Shown piece after piece: positions 9,008 to 14,766 of a stretch of DNA of 14,766 nucleotides. Location: NCBI GenBank assembly GCA_023381645.1, contig JAMCRJ010000029.1, positions 1-14,766 on the forward strand, in the 5' to 3' direction. Position numbers and translations under genes: made by a program. The DNA comes from Gammaproteobacteria bacterium (lineage in GTDB: Bacteria > Pseudomonadota > Gammaproteobacteria > Acidithiobacillales > Acidithiobacillaceae). The notes beneath the pieces are model-generated. The model made no database searches. It was not told where the DNA came from and was given only the letters and a program-made list of their open reading frames with translations. Position 1 is the first letter of the stretch. Every line of letters begins with the position of its first letter.

Positions 9008-9070
9008 CCTAAAATGATTTTCTGAGCCGTATGATGCCGGGACCCACCTGCCGTTTTAAGCCTCGGACAT

Positions 9071-9098
9071 AAAAAAAAGACGGACCAAAGGTCCGTCT
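9071..9098 (-). terminator. Intrinsic terminator of small-RNA unit 2
   Basis: The same perfect 9-bp hairpin (AGACGGACC, TTT, GGTCCGTCT on the minus strand) as unit 1, followed by eight T. Confidence 0.88.
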
Positions 9099-9127
9099 AA
9101 TAGCCGCAAAACAACCGCTACAAAACC
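9072..9127 (-). repeat. 56-bp direct repeat, copy 2 (shared small-RNA 3' domain)
   Basis: The partner of 8808-8863 with no mismatches over 56 bases. Upstream of the terminator it contains an internal near-duplication, GTTTTGtaGCGGTT then GTTTTGCGGCT, and the possible small stem TAGC...GCTA. Confidence 0.95.
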
Positions 9128-9220
9128 CGTATCGCAGCCCGTCTGTCTGACATCTGAGATGGTTTGGACTGCCCGACTTATTCGCTCCGCTCAATCTTTT
9201 GGTTTGGGTACCGATGCTGC
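9072..9220 (-). ncRNA. Candidate small RNA, unit 2 (proximal to the response regulator)
   Basis: A predicted transcript of about 150 bases with the same architecture as unit 1: shared promoter block, a distinct 5' body of about 90 bases, the identical 56-base 3' domain and an intrinsic terminator. The 5' body has a short CATC-TCA-GATG hairpin and a possible long-range pairing ATCG...CCC with GGG...CGAT, but shows little primary-sequence match to unit 1. It is divergent from the response-regulator gene at 9336. The 5' end is estimated from the -10 box. No known RNA family was recognised. Confidence 0.55.
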
Positions 9221-9226
9221 CTGTGG

Positions 9227-9264
9227 TGTATAGTGTATCCATCATATTTCGAGAATATTTCCGG
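9227..9264 (-). promoter_or_regulatory. Promoter-like block of small-RNA unit 2
   Basis: CCGGAAATATTC (9264-9253) and the -10 box TATACA followed by CC (from 9232) are placed exactly as in unit 1: 40 bases from the first C of CCGG to the last C of TACACC in both copies, while the 16 or so bases between them are mostly different. The implied -35 (TTCTCG) is poor. Confidence 0.55.
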
Positions 9265-9287
9265 AAAGCGTCTTCCTGCGGGTTTGG

Positions 9288-9322
9288 TATCCTGATGCAG
9301 GACGGTACCCGTTTTCAGGATA
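9288..9322. promoter_or_regulatory. Inverted repeat ahead of the response regulator
   Basis: TATCCTGA (9288-9295) and TCAGGATA (9315-9322) are perfect inverted 8-mers separated by 19 bases. A third, overlapping half-site makes TCCTG-ATG-CAGGA at 9290-9302. The region is the divergent promoter space between the regulator gene and small-RNA unit 2. It could be an operator, possibly for autoregulation, or a leader hairpin. No convincing -35/-10 pair was found for the regulator gene itself. Confidence 0.4.
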
Positions 9323-9335
9323 TTGTGAGGCTGGG

Positions 9336-10016
9336 ATGGCAGTCGTTTTGATAGTGGATGATGATCGGCGGCTTGCAGAGATGCTGCAGGAGTTTCTTCA
9401 GGCCCAGGGCTTCGCCGTACTGCTCGCGGCCAATGGGCAGCAGATGCGCCAACAACTGGCAGCGGGGCCGGTGGACGTCATCGTGCTGGACTGGATGCTG
9501 CCGGGGCAGGACGGCATCAGCCTCGCCAAAGACCTGCGCAGCAAGGCGGGGCCTCCCATTCTGATGCTGTCTGCACGTGGTGAGGAGGACGAGCGCATTC
9601 TCGGGCTGGAAAGCGGCGTGGATGACTATCTGGCCAAGCCGTTTAACGCGCGGGAGTTGCTGGCGCGGCTGCGGGTGCTGCTACGCCGCAGCGGGAAAGA
9701 TGAGGGCAGCGACAAACTCTGCTTTGGCGATTTCTGTCTGCATGTGGCGGAGAGACGCCTCTATCGGGGGGACGCCGAGGTCGATGTGAATCCTGCAGAG
9801 ATGGACCTGCTCCTGGTCTTTGCACAACGACCACGCCGGATACTCAGCCGCGACTTGTTGCTGCAATTGCTGGGCGGAGAGGAGGATGGCCGTTTTGATC
9901 GCAGTATTGACGTGCGGGTGACGCGCCTGCGCAAGGTGATTGAAGAAAATCCCCGGCAACCCCGTTTTTTGCAGACCGAGCGGGGCGCCGGATACCGCTT
10001 CACTCCGTCCTCATGA
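9336..10016 (+). CDS. OmpR/PhoB-family response regulator
   Basis: 226 residues. An N-terminal receiver domain has the acidic pocket Asp8/Asp9 (LIVDDD), phospho-acceptor Asp52 (VLDWMLP), Ser79 in the Thr/Ser switch position (LMLSARG) and Lys101 (LAKPF). A C-terminal winged-helix DNA-binding domain follows from about residue 130 and ends with the typical SIDVRVTRLRKVIEENP and QTERGAGYRF. The layout and the EnvZ-like partner place it with the OmpR type. The ATG has TGAGG 5 bases upstream, and the stop overlaps the kinase ATG (ATGA), so the two are translationally coupled. It is divergent from the small-RNA unit at 9072-9220, a natural candidate target. The inducing signal is unknown. Confidence 0.95.
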   Translation: MAVVLIVDDDRRLAEMLQEFLQAQGFAVLLAANGQQMRQQLAAGPVDVIVLDWMLPGQDGISLAKDLRSKAGPPILMLSARGEEDERILGLESGVDDYLAKPFNARELLARLRVLLRRSGKDEGSDKLCFGDFCLHVAERRLYRGDAEVDVNPAEMDLLLVFAQRPRRILSRDLLLQLLGGEEDGRFDRSIDVRVTRLRKVIEENPRQPRFLQTERGAGYRFTPSS

Positions 10017-11308
10017 GTTCGCAGGGTGGGCGCAGATTGTTTTCCCAAACGGCGTGGACCCTGGGGCTGGGTATCGTCGTTCTGCAGGTTCTGACGCTGT
10101 TGATTGTCGTTGCCACGGTGCTGTATCCCTTGGCGGAACGTTCAGCGGAGGACCTCGCCGGATTGATTGTGATCAGCGCGAAAACCTATACAGAACTGTC
10201 ACCTGAAGATCGTCCTGCTTTCTTGACCAGTCTGCGGGCAGATAACGGAATGGAAATTGCCAAACATCTGGATCGTTCGGTATCCCATACCCATGGTCAC
10301 ATCTATAGCTGGCTGCTGAGCCGGGCACTCTCCCGACGCCTGGGTGCGCCCGCTGCCGTCTATGTGCTGGGAGGAAGTACCCATACCTTCTGGGTACCCG
10401 TTCCCATCGGCGGACACAATATCTGGGTATATTTTGATCGTCGACGCCTTGTCTCCTCCCTCCCCGTCGCCATGATTTTTGTGATTGTTTTTTCCACGCT
10501 GGCGTTGTTGGTACTGACCATGATTCTGGTACGCCGGGTCTTGCGGCCTTTGGAGGTGATTTCGGAAGCCTTGCGCGGATCGCTGAAGGCCCCTCTGCCG
10601 AGTCTGCCCCATGGTGGTGCTTATGAGTTCCAGAACATCCTCAACATCTTCGCCAACCTGCGAACCCGTTTGCAGGCGATGATCAACCATCAGTCGTTGC
10701 TGCTGACCGGAATTTCCCATGATCTGCGTTCGCCGCTGGCTCGTCTGCGCATGGCCTGGGAGCTGCTGCCGGACAACACCCCGCAGCACCTGCGGGAAGG
10801 TATGCTGCAGGATATCGAGCGGATGGATGCGCTACTGGCCCAATCGCTGGCGTTGGGGCGCGGTATGTCGGCGAAGGTCGCGGATTTTGATCTGATGGTG
10901 TTGCTGGCCGAGGTGGGGGCGGATTTCGAAAGGGAGGGCGGTCACTGGCAGGCGGCTTTACCGCGCCGTTATCCCTTCCGGGGGGATCGGGAGGCGCTGC
11001 GCCGCTTGCTGTCCAACTTGCTGGACAATGCCCTGCGTTACGGCGGCGGGAGGGTGAGGGCGGAGTTCCAGAAAACCCAGGGACGCACTCAGTTGCGCCT
11101 TTGCGATGAGGGGCCAGGGATTCCGGAGGCGGATCTGGAGACCGTTTTTGAGCCTTTTATCCGCCTGGATGACGCACGGGGACATGGGGAGGGCAGCGGC
11201 CTGGGTCTCGCCATCGCCCGCCAGCTCGCAGAGGCACAGGGAATGCGCCTGCGCCTCTTCAATGCTGTCGGCGGTGGGCTCTGCGCGGAATTGTCCTGGC
11301 CCGCATGA
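10013..11308 (+). CDS. EnvZ-like sensor histidine kinase
   Basis: 431 residues. Two transmembrane helices (about 17-38 and 150-172) flank a periplasmic sensor loop of about 110 residues. Then come a HAMP linker (RRVLRPLEVISEAL), the dimerisation domain with phospho-acceptor His236 in GISHDLRSPLARLRMAW, and the catalytic domain: N box NLLDNALRYG near 335-344, G1 DEGPGIPEADLETVFEPF near 365-382, and G2 GEGSGLGLAIARQLA near 392-406. The SHDLRSPLARLR box resembles EnvZ. The sensor loop carries a histidine cluster SHTHGH (91-96) and HTF at 124-126, possibly relevant to pH or metal sensing. A Slp-type lipoprotein gene follows 111 bases downstream, suggesting an envelope-stress role by analogy. Confidence 0.95.
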   Translation: MSSQGGRRLFSQTAWTLGLGIVVLQVLTLLIVVATVLYPLAERSAEDLAGLIVISAKTYTELSPEDRPAFLTSLRADNGMEIAKHLDRSVSHTHGHIYSWLLSRALSRRLGAPAAVYVLGGSTHTFWVPVPIGGHNIWVYFDRRRLVSSLPVAMIFVIVFSTLALLVLTMILVRRVLRPLEVISEALRGSLKAPLPSLPHGGAYEFQNILNIFANLRTRLQAMINHQSLLLTGISHDLRSPLARLRMAWELLPDNTPQHLREGMLQDIERMDALLAQSLALGRGMSAKVADFDLMVLLAEVGADFEREGGHWQAALPRRYPFRGDREALRRLLSNLLDNALRYGGGRVRAEFQKTQGRTQLRLCDEGPGIPEADLETVFEPFIRLDDARGHGEGSGLGLAIARQLAEAQGMRLRLFNAVGGGLCAELSWPA

Positions 11309-11352
11309 CCGTTCCGGTGGGGGGCGCATGCGCCTGGTTTTACGCAGTAATG

Positions 11353-11375
11353 TTCCCGGGAAGATGGTCTATACT
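11353..11375 (+). promoter_or_regulatory. Possible slp promoter with overlapping palindrome
   Basis: TATACT at 11370-11375 is a 5/6 match to a -10 box. No good -35 stands at 17 bases. Instead the perfect palindrome TTCCCGGGAA occupies 11353-11362, in the spacer/-35 zone, and may be a regulator site. Confidence 0.4.
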
Positions 11376-11419
11376 ATGGTGCTTACCGGTCAACGATGGC
11401 GATGCTGCAGGAGGGTGAA

Positions 11420-11956
11420 ATGAACATGTCGAAGGTCTTGACAGGTATGATCGTCGCGCTGGCTCTTGGGGGGTGCGCGACGGTAACGCCGGTGAGCGGG
11501 CGGTTCCCGTCTGTTACGCCGCTTCAGGCGCAAACAGGGGCGGAAAACGGTAAGCTGGTGCGTTGGGGCGGAACGCTCATCAAAGCGCAGCCGAAGGCTC
11601 AGGAGACGTGCTTTACGGTAATGGCGCTGCCGCTGCGTCAGGATGGACGGCCTTACAAGGGTGAGGGAAGATCAGATGAAGGGCGGTTTATTGCCTGTGC
11701 GCCTGGATTCTACGACCCGGTGCTCTATGCGGCGGGACGGGAGCTTACCTTTGTGGGTACCGTGACCGGGGTGCAGGTCGAAAAGGTCGGTGGGTATGGT
11801 TACCCTTATCCCCAGCTGCAGGCCAGCACGGTATATTTATGGCCAGTGGTGGTACCGGAACCCGCCACGAGTACGGTGTTCATCAACGGCGGTTGGTACG
11901 GCGGGCCGTGGGGACCGTGGGGGCCGTGGGGACCCTGGGGGCCATGGGGTTGGTGA
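11420..11956 (+). CDS. slp: Slp-family outer-membrane lipoprotein with Gly-Pro-Trp repeat tail
   Basis: 178 residues. A short signal peptide with lipobox LALGGC predicts lipidation at the Cys of GGCATVTPVSG, with outer-membrane sorting because Ala, not Asp, follows Cys. The body fits the Slp family (carbon-starvation/acid-inducible lipoprotein): LVRWGGTLIK, RFIACAPGFYDPVLYAAGRELTFVGTVTG, VGGYGYPYPQLQASTVYLW. After the domain comes a low-complexity tail with five GPW units, ending GWG-like. The first ATG with AGGAGG 5 bases upstream is chosen; a second ATG lies two codons on. The function of Slp is not well defined; it is tied to stationary phase and acid stress in enterics. Its position after the EnvZ-like kinase makes it a candidate member of that regulon. 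Confidence 0.9.
   Translation: MNMSKVLTGMIVALALGGCATVTPVSGRFPSVTPLQAQTGAENGKLVRWGGTLIKAQPKAQETCFTVMALPLRQDGRPYKGEGRSDEGRFIACAPGFYDPVLYAAGRELTFVGTVTGVQVEKVGGYGYPYPQLQASTVYLWPVVVPEPATSTVFINGGWYGGPWGPWGPWGPWGPWGW
11903..11947 (+). repeat. 9-bp tandem repeat encoding (Gly-Pro-Trp)x5
   Basis: Five in-frame units GG[G/A]-CC[G/C/A]-TGG at the 3' end of slp, with alternating GGG/GGA first codons, followed by Gly-Trp and the stop codon. Confidence 0.95.
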
Positions 11957-11968
11957 GGAGTCCGGCGT

Positions 11969-11989
11969 CTCGGTTTCCCGCCAACCGAG
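11969..11989 (+). other. Stem-loop after slp
   Basis: CTCGGTT and AACCGAG form a perfect 7-bp stem with a 7-base loop, 12 bases after the slp stop. There is no T-run, so it could stabilise the mRNA 3' end or be a factor-assisted terminator. Confidence 0.4.
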
Positions 11990-12004
11990 TGAGTCCGACG
12001 CGTC

Positions 12005-12033
12005 TTGCCTGGGGCGGCCAGACGCTTTACTAT
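12005..12033 (+). promoter_or_regulatory. Promoter of tRNA-Leu
   Basis: TTGCCT (12005-12010), 17 bases, TACTAT (12028-12033), each a 4/6 match; the box TATACA overlaps at 12031. The predicted start is about 8 bases before the mature tRNA. Confidence 0.5.
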
Positions 12034-12048
12034 ACAGCCTGGTATTTT

Positions 12049-12135
12049 GCCGGGATGGCGGAACTGGTAGACGCGCCGGACTCAAAATCCGGTGGTGGTG
12101 ACATCGTGTCGGTTCGAGTCCGACTCTCGGTACCA
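12049..12135 (+). tRNA. tRNA-Leu (anticodon CAA)
   Basis: An 87-base class II tRNA with encoded CCA. The acceptor GCCGGGA pairs with TCTCGGT (with two G-U pairs) and the discriminator is A. The anticodon arm is CCGGA-CTCAAAA-TCCGG, anticodon CAA, reading UUG. A long variable arm (GGTGGTGACATCGTG region) and the T arm GTCGGTTCGAGTCCGAC are present. Confidence 0.97.
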
Positions 12136-12149
12136 TTTTTAAGTTCGCG

Positions 12150-12184
12150 GGCGTTCGTGGAAGTTCACGAGCGCCTTTTCTTTT
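12150..12184 (+). terminator. Intrinsic terminator of tRNA-Leu
   Basis: GGCGTTCGTG and CACGAGCGCC form a 10-bp stem (one G-U pair) with a 6-base loop, followed by TTTTCTTTT. It separates the tRNA from sixA, which therefore needs its own promoter. Confidence 0.88.
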
Positions 12185-12243
12185 AATGGCTTGGTGGATT
12201 TCCGTTTGCCGTGGTTCGCTCTGGTTCGGAGGAGGAATAGGTT

Positions 12244-12726
12244 ATGCAACTCGTGTTGGTGCGGCACGGCAAGGCGGAAGACCCGGCGGCGCAGCCGTCT
12301 GATCTTGAGCGGGAACTGACCACTACGGGACGTTCGACGGTAAAGGGGATGGCGAAAGGATTGCGACTTTTCGTGTCAGGGAAGGTGGTGATCTGGACCA
12401 GCCCTTTGCTACGTGCTCGCCAGACCGCCGACATCCTGGCCAACGCCTTTAAGGTTAAAAAGATTCGGGAGCACGACGCCATAGCGGCTGGCGATCTGGA
12501 GGTTCTCGCCAGCGATTGGCGGGATCTGGATCCCCAGCCCAAGGCCTTGATACTGGTCGGTCATCAGCCCCATCTGGGAAGCTGGGCAGAACGCCTCACT
12601 GGTGCCGCGCTGCCGATCAAGACCGCAGCGGCGCTGGCGGTGGACCTGGATGAGGACGGCGCGTTGAGCGGTATGTTGCGCTGGTACGCCCATCCCAAGG
12701 TGCTGGCCGGTCTGGCAGACCGTTGA
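12244..12726 (+). CDS. sixA: SixA-type phosphohistidine phosphatase (histidine phosphatase superfamily)
   Basis: 160 residues, a usual SixA length. The N-terminal LVLVRHGKA has the catalytic His8 within RHG. TSPLLRARQTADIL supplies the phosphate-binding Arg pair (near 57-59), and LVGHQPHL the second catalytic His107. In E. coli, SixA removes phosphate from histidine phosphotransfer proteins (ArcB HPt; PTS NPr). Which phospho-His protein it acts on here is unknown; no HPt or PTS gene is in the window. The ATG follows AGGAGGA by 7 bases. It is transcribed toward sqdB, with 51 bases between the convergent stops and no visible terminator there. No clear promoter was found in the 59 bases after the tRNA-Leu terminator. 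Confidence 0.88.
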   Translation: MQLVLVRHGKAEDPAAQPSDLERELTTTGRSTVKGMAKGLRLFVSGKVVIWTSPLLRARQTADILANAFKVKKIREHDAIAAGDLEVLASDWRDLDPQPKALILVGHQPHLGSWAERLTGAALPIKTAAALAVDLDEDGALSGMLRWYAHPKVLAGLADR

Positions 12727-12777
12727 GCCGGGAAGCGTGACCAAGATCCTAAGCCGACCCTGGGCACCAGCATTGAC

Positions 12778-13968
12778 CTATGAATCCGGCTTCGGTGGCT
12801 GCCGCCAATGAGACCGGCAGGGAATCTTGGCGGGGTCACAACGGTCGTGGTACTTGCGGGCAATGCCCCGGATTTCCTCCAGGAGTCCCGCTGAGAGAGT
12901 GACGGGCTCCAGTCCCAGATTCCGCAGGCCCTGGTTTGCCACCCGCAATTCATTCTCGGCCTGCTCGTTGCGGGGATTGTCCACAAATTCCACAGGGATG
13001 TCGGTCAGGGTATGGATCAATCGCGCCAAATCCCGAACACGGTGGGTCTCGGTGGTCTGATTGAAAACCCGGACCCGCTCACCGTGCGCAGGAGGATGAT
13101 CGACGGCCAATTCGATGCAGCGAACGGTATCGCGGATGTGGATGAAGGCCCGGGTTTGCCCACCCGTGCCATGGACCGTCAGCGGATGGCCCACCGCCGC
13201 CTGCATGAGGAAACGGTTGAGCACCGTGCCGAAGTCGCCGTCATAGTCGAAGCGATTGATGAGGCGTTCATCCAATTGTGTCTCCGCCGTCTCCGTCCCC
13301 CAGACGACACCTTGGTGCAAGTCGGTGATTCGCAATCCGTCGTTTTTGTTGTAGTAGTAAAAAAAGAGCTGATCCTGGGTCTTGGTCATGTGATAGATGG
13401 AGCCGGGATCCGCAGGATAAAGAATTTCTGTTTCTTCGCTTTCCTCGCGGTCCGGCGCGACCAGCTTTACCTTTTGGTAGCCTTCGGGCAACTGGAAGCG
13501 GGAGGTTTTGTAACCATAGACCCCCATGGTCCCAAGATGTACCAAGTGACAGTGGGCTTCCAGCCCGCATTCCACCAAGGCGCACAGCACGTTGTGGGTG
13601 GCGTTGAGATTGTTGTCCACGGTAAAGCGCTTGTGCCAGGAAGATTTCATGGAATACGGAGCGGAGCGCTGCTCCGCGAAATGGACAACGGCGTGGGGGC
13701 GCCAACGCCCAAGAAAATCCAGGAGTCGCTCGTAATCCTTGGCAATATCCATGGCGGTGAACCCAATCCGCTGCCCGCTGAGGGTTTGCCATACCTGCAA
13801 ACGTTCCTTCAGGGGCCGGATAGGCGTCAGGGATTCCACGCCGAGTTGGCGATCCTGCCGTCGGCGGACGAAACTGTCGAGGATGTGAACCTCGTGGCCC
13901 CTACGGGAGAGATACAGGCTGGTGGGCCAACCGCAAAAGCCATCGCCACCCAGAATCACGATCCGCAT
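12778..13968 (-). CDS. sqdB: UDP-sulfoquinovose synthase (SQD1/SqdB)
   Basis: 396 residues, close to SqdB. Converts UDP-glucose and sulfite to UDP-sulfoquinovose, the head-group donor for sulfolipid (SQDG). The extended-SDR start MRIVILGGDGFCGWPTSLYLS has the NAD loop GGDGFCG. The family-specific motifs are strong: RRRQDRQLGVESLTPI (35-50), HFAEQRSAPYSM (96-107), HLGTMGVYG (144-152), the catalytic Tyr192-x3-Lys196 in YHMTK, then DLHQGVVWG, RFDYDGDFGTVLNRF, AAVGHPLTVHGTGGQTRAFIHIRDTV and VFNQTTE. GTMGVYG has Val where plant SQD1 has Glu, a point to check. The ATG lies 12 bases after the stop of the upstream glycosyltransferase, so they form one operon; the AGGAA ribosome-binding site overlaps that stop. 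A related NDP-sugar epimerase is the alternative, but the EQRSAPYSM and GGQTR blocks favour SqdB. Confidence 0.92.
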   Translation of the reverse strand: MRIVILGGDGFCGWPTSLYLSRRGHEVHILDSFVRRRQDRQLGVESLTPIRPLKERLQVWQTLSGQRIGFTAMDIAKDYERLLDFLGRWRPHAVVHFAEQRSAPYSMKSSWHKRFTVDNNLNATHNVLCALVECGLEAHCHLVHLGTMGVYGYKTSRFQLPEGYQKVKLVAPDREESEETEILYPADPGSIYHMTKTQDQLFFYYYNKNDGLRITDLHQGVVWGTETAETQLDERLINRFDYDGDFGTVLNRFLMQAAVGHPLTVHGTGGQTRAFIHIRDTVRCIELAVDHPPAHGERVRVFNQTTETHRVRDLARLIHTLTDIPVEFVDNPRNEQAENELRVANQGLRNLGLEPVTLSAGLLEEIRGIARKYHDRCDPAKIPCRSHWRQPPKPDS

Positions 13969-13980
13969 CTCGTTTTCTTC

Positions 13981-14766
13981 CTATACGACGTCTTGCCGAG
14001 GGAAAGCATTCAGTGAATCGGGACGCGCCGGTACCAGCAGGGATGCAAATATCTCCGTGCAGCGGCGCCAGTCGTGGGCCAGCGCCGCAGTCCGGCAGGC
14101 ATTGCGGGAAACGGACAAGGCGGCCAGAGCGGCCTTGCCCAAATCCTCATCCAGATAACCGTTGATCCCATTCTCGACCACGGTCTGGGGACCCACCACC
14201 GGATAAGCGGCGACCGGCACACCGCAGGCGTTGGCCTCGTAAAGGACCAGCCCCAGGGTGTCGGTGCGGCTGGGAAAGACCATTACGTCAGCGGAAGCCA
14301 AGTGGCGTACCAGCGTCTCCCCCCGCATCAACCCGAGAAAATTCACCTCGGGATATCGTCTTTGCAAATCCGCGCGGAGTGGCCCTTCACCGATCACATA
14401 CTTGCTGCCGGGTAAATCCAGACTGAGGAACGCCTCGACATTTTTTTCCACCGCCACTCGACCGAAATTCACGAAGGCCGGACGGGGACCGGGCAGATAG
14501 GCGAAACGCTCCTCCTCTGGCAAGGGTCGAAAGAGTTCTCCATCCACGCCGCGTGGCCACAAGCGCAGTCGGCCCAGTCCGCGCTCCCGCAGCTCCTGGG
14601 CCAAGGCTGCATTGGAGACCATGATATGATCCGCTGCCCCGTGGAACCAGCGCATGTAGGCGTACCCCCAAGATACGGGAACAGGGAATCGGGCGGCGAC
14701 ATATTCGGGAAAGCGGGTGTGAAAGGACGTGGTGAAAATCCAACCCTGTTGCCGGCACCAATTGCG
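13981..14766 (-). CDS. GT4-type glycosyltransferase, possible SQDG synthase (N-terminus outside window)
   Basis: 261 residues are visible; the frame runs open to the window edge, so the true start lies beyond it. It reads FTTSFHTRFPEYVAARFPVPVSWGYAYMRWFHGAADHIMVSN (the end of the N-terminal GT-B domain), then RLWPRGVDGELFRP, FVNFGRVAVEKNVEAFL, the UDP-binding VIGEGPLRADL, and FPSRTDTLGLVLYEANACGVPVAAYP, which holds the GT4 acidic motif. This subfamily uses NDP-sugars to glycosylate lipids, and SQD2/SqdX belongs to the same broad group. With sqdB 12 bases downstream, transfer of sulfoquinovose to diacylglycerol is the likely role (inference). A mannosyl- or glucosyltransferase for other glycolipids cannot be excluded. 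It ends with TAG. Confidence 0.85.
   Translation of the reverse strand, partial: RNWCRQQGWIFTTSFHTRFPEYVAARFPVPVSWGYAYMRWFHGAADHIMVSNAALAQELRERGLGRLRLWPRGVDGELFRPLPEEERFAYLPGPRPAFVNFGRVAVEKNVEAFLSLDLPGSKYVIGEGPLRADLQRRYPEVNFLGLMRGETLVRHLASADVMVFPSRTDTLGLVLYEANACGVPVAAYPVVGPQTVVENGINGYLDEDLGKAALAALSVSRNACRTAALAHDWRRCTEIFASLLVPARPDSLNAFPRQDVV

Noticed and set aside
8808..9127. Two minus-strand reading frames that share the peptide [18 protein letters not shown]
   Set aside because: The shared peptide is just the translation of the 56-base DNA repeat, identical also at third positions, and it runs through a terminator hairpin and T-run. No ribosome-binding site supports it.
11323..11341. GGCGCATGCGCC followed by TGGTTTT as terminator of the two-component operon
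   Set aside because: The hairpin has only about 4 bp once a 4-base loop is allowed, and the T-run is short and interrupted.
12049..12184. tRNA-Leu 3' end as an integration (att) site of a mobile element
   Set aside because: No integrase, no direct repeat of the tRNA end and no foreign-looking genes follow; a normal terminator and a housekeeping-type gene are present.
12727..12777. Bidirectional terminator between sixA and sqdB
   Set aside because: No convincing inverted repeat or T-run is visible in the 51 bases.

Overview
The window reads as ordinary chromosome of a Gram-negative proteobacterium with fairly high G+C. The gene families (Slp lipoprotein, oligoribonuclease, SixA, EnvZ/OmpR-type pair, UDP-sulfoquinovose synthase) and the general look of the proteins suggest an Acidithiobacillus-like acidophile. 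That assignment is inference from memory of the families and was not tested by search. There is no phage, transposon or CRISPR array.

Layout, left to right. (1) 2-298, plus strand: the 3' end of a DUF5666-like gene whose C-terminus is a proline/glutamate pentapeptide repeat. (2) 335-5005, minus strand: pgm, a YtxH-like protein, tRNA-Pro(UGG) and the Mg2+ P-type ATPase mgtA, in that transcriptional order. The tRNA has its own good promoter and ends only 18 bases before the mgtA start codon. (3) 5065-8024, minus strand: a tightly packed three-gene operon of a luciferase-like flavin monooxygenase, an extended SDR and an AurF-type diiron oxygenase, which looks like a small uncharacterised oxidative pathway. 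(4) orn on the minus strand (8171-8755). (5) 8756-9335: a non-coding stretch with two tandem, related small-RNA units on the minus strand. They share a promoter block and an identical 56-base 3' domain with an intrinsic terminator, but have different 5' bodies. (6) 9336-11956, plus strand: an OmpR/EnvZ-type response regulator and kinase (ATGA overlap), then a Slp-family outer-membrane lipoprotein with a Gly-Pro-Trp repeat tail. (7) 12049-12135: tRNA-Leu(CAA) with its own promoter and terminator, followed by sixA on the plus strand. (8) 12778-14766, minus strand: a GT4 glycosyltransferase (cut by the window edge) and sqdB, a probable sulfolipid (SQDG) biosynthesis pair.

The most notable elements are the tandem small-RNA pair divergent from the two-component system, the luciferase-like/SDR/AurF operon, and the tRNA-Pro placed directly in front of mgtA. 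The first two are candidates for undescribed systems, but their functions cannot be settled from sequence alone.
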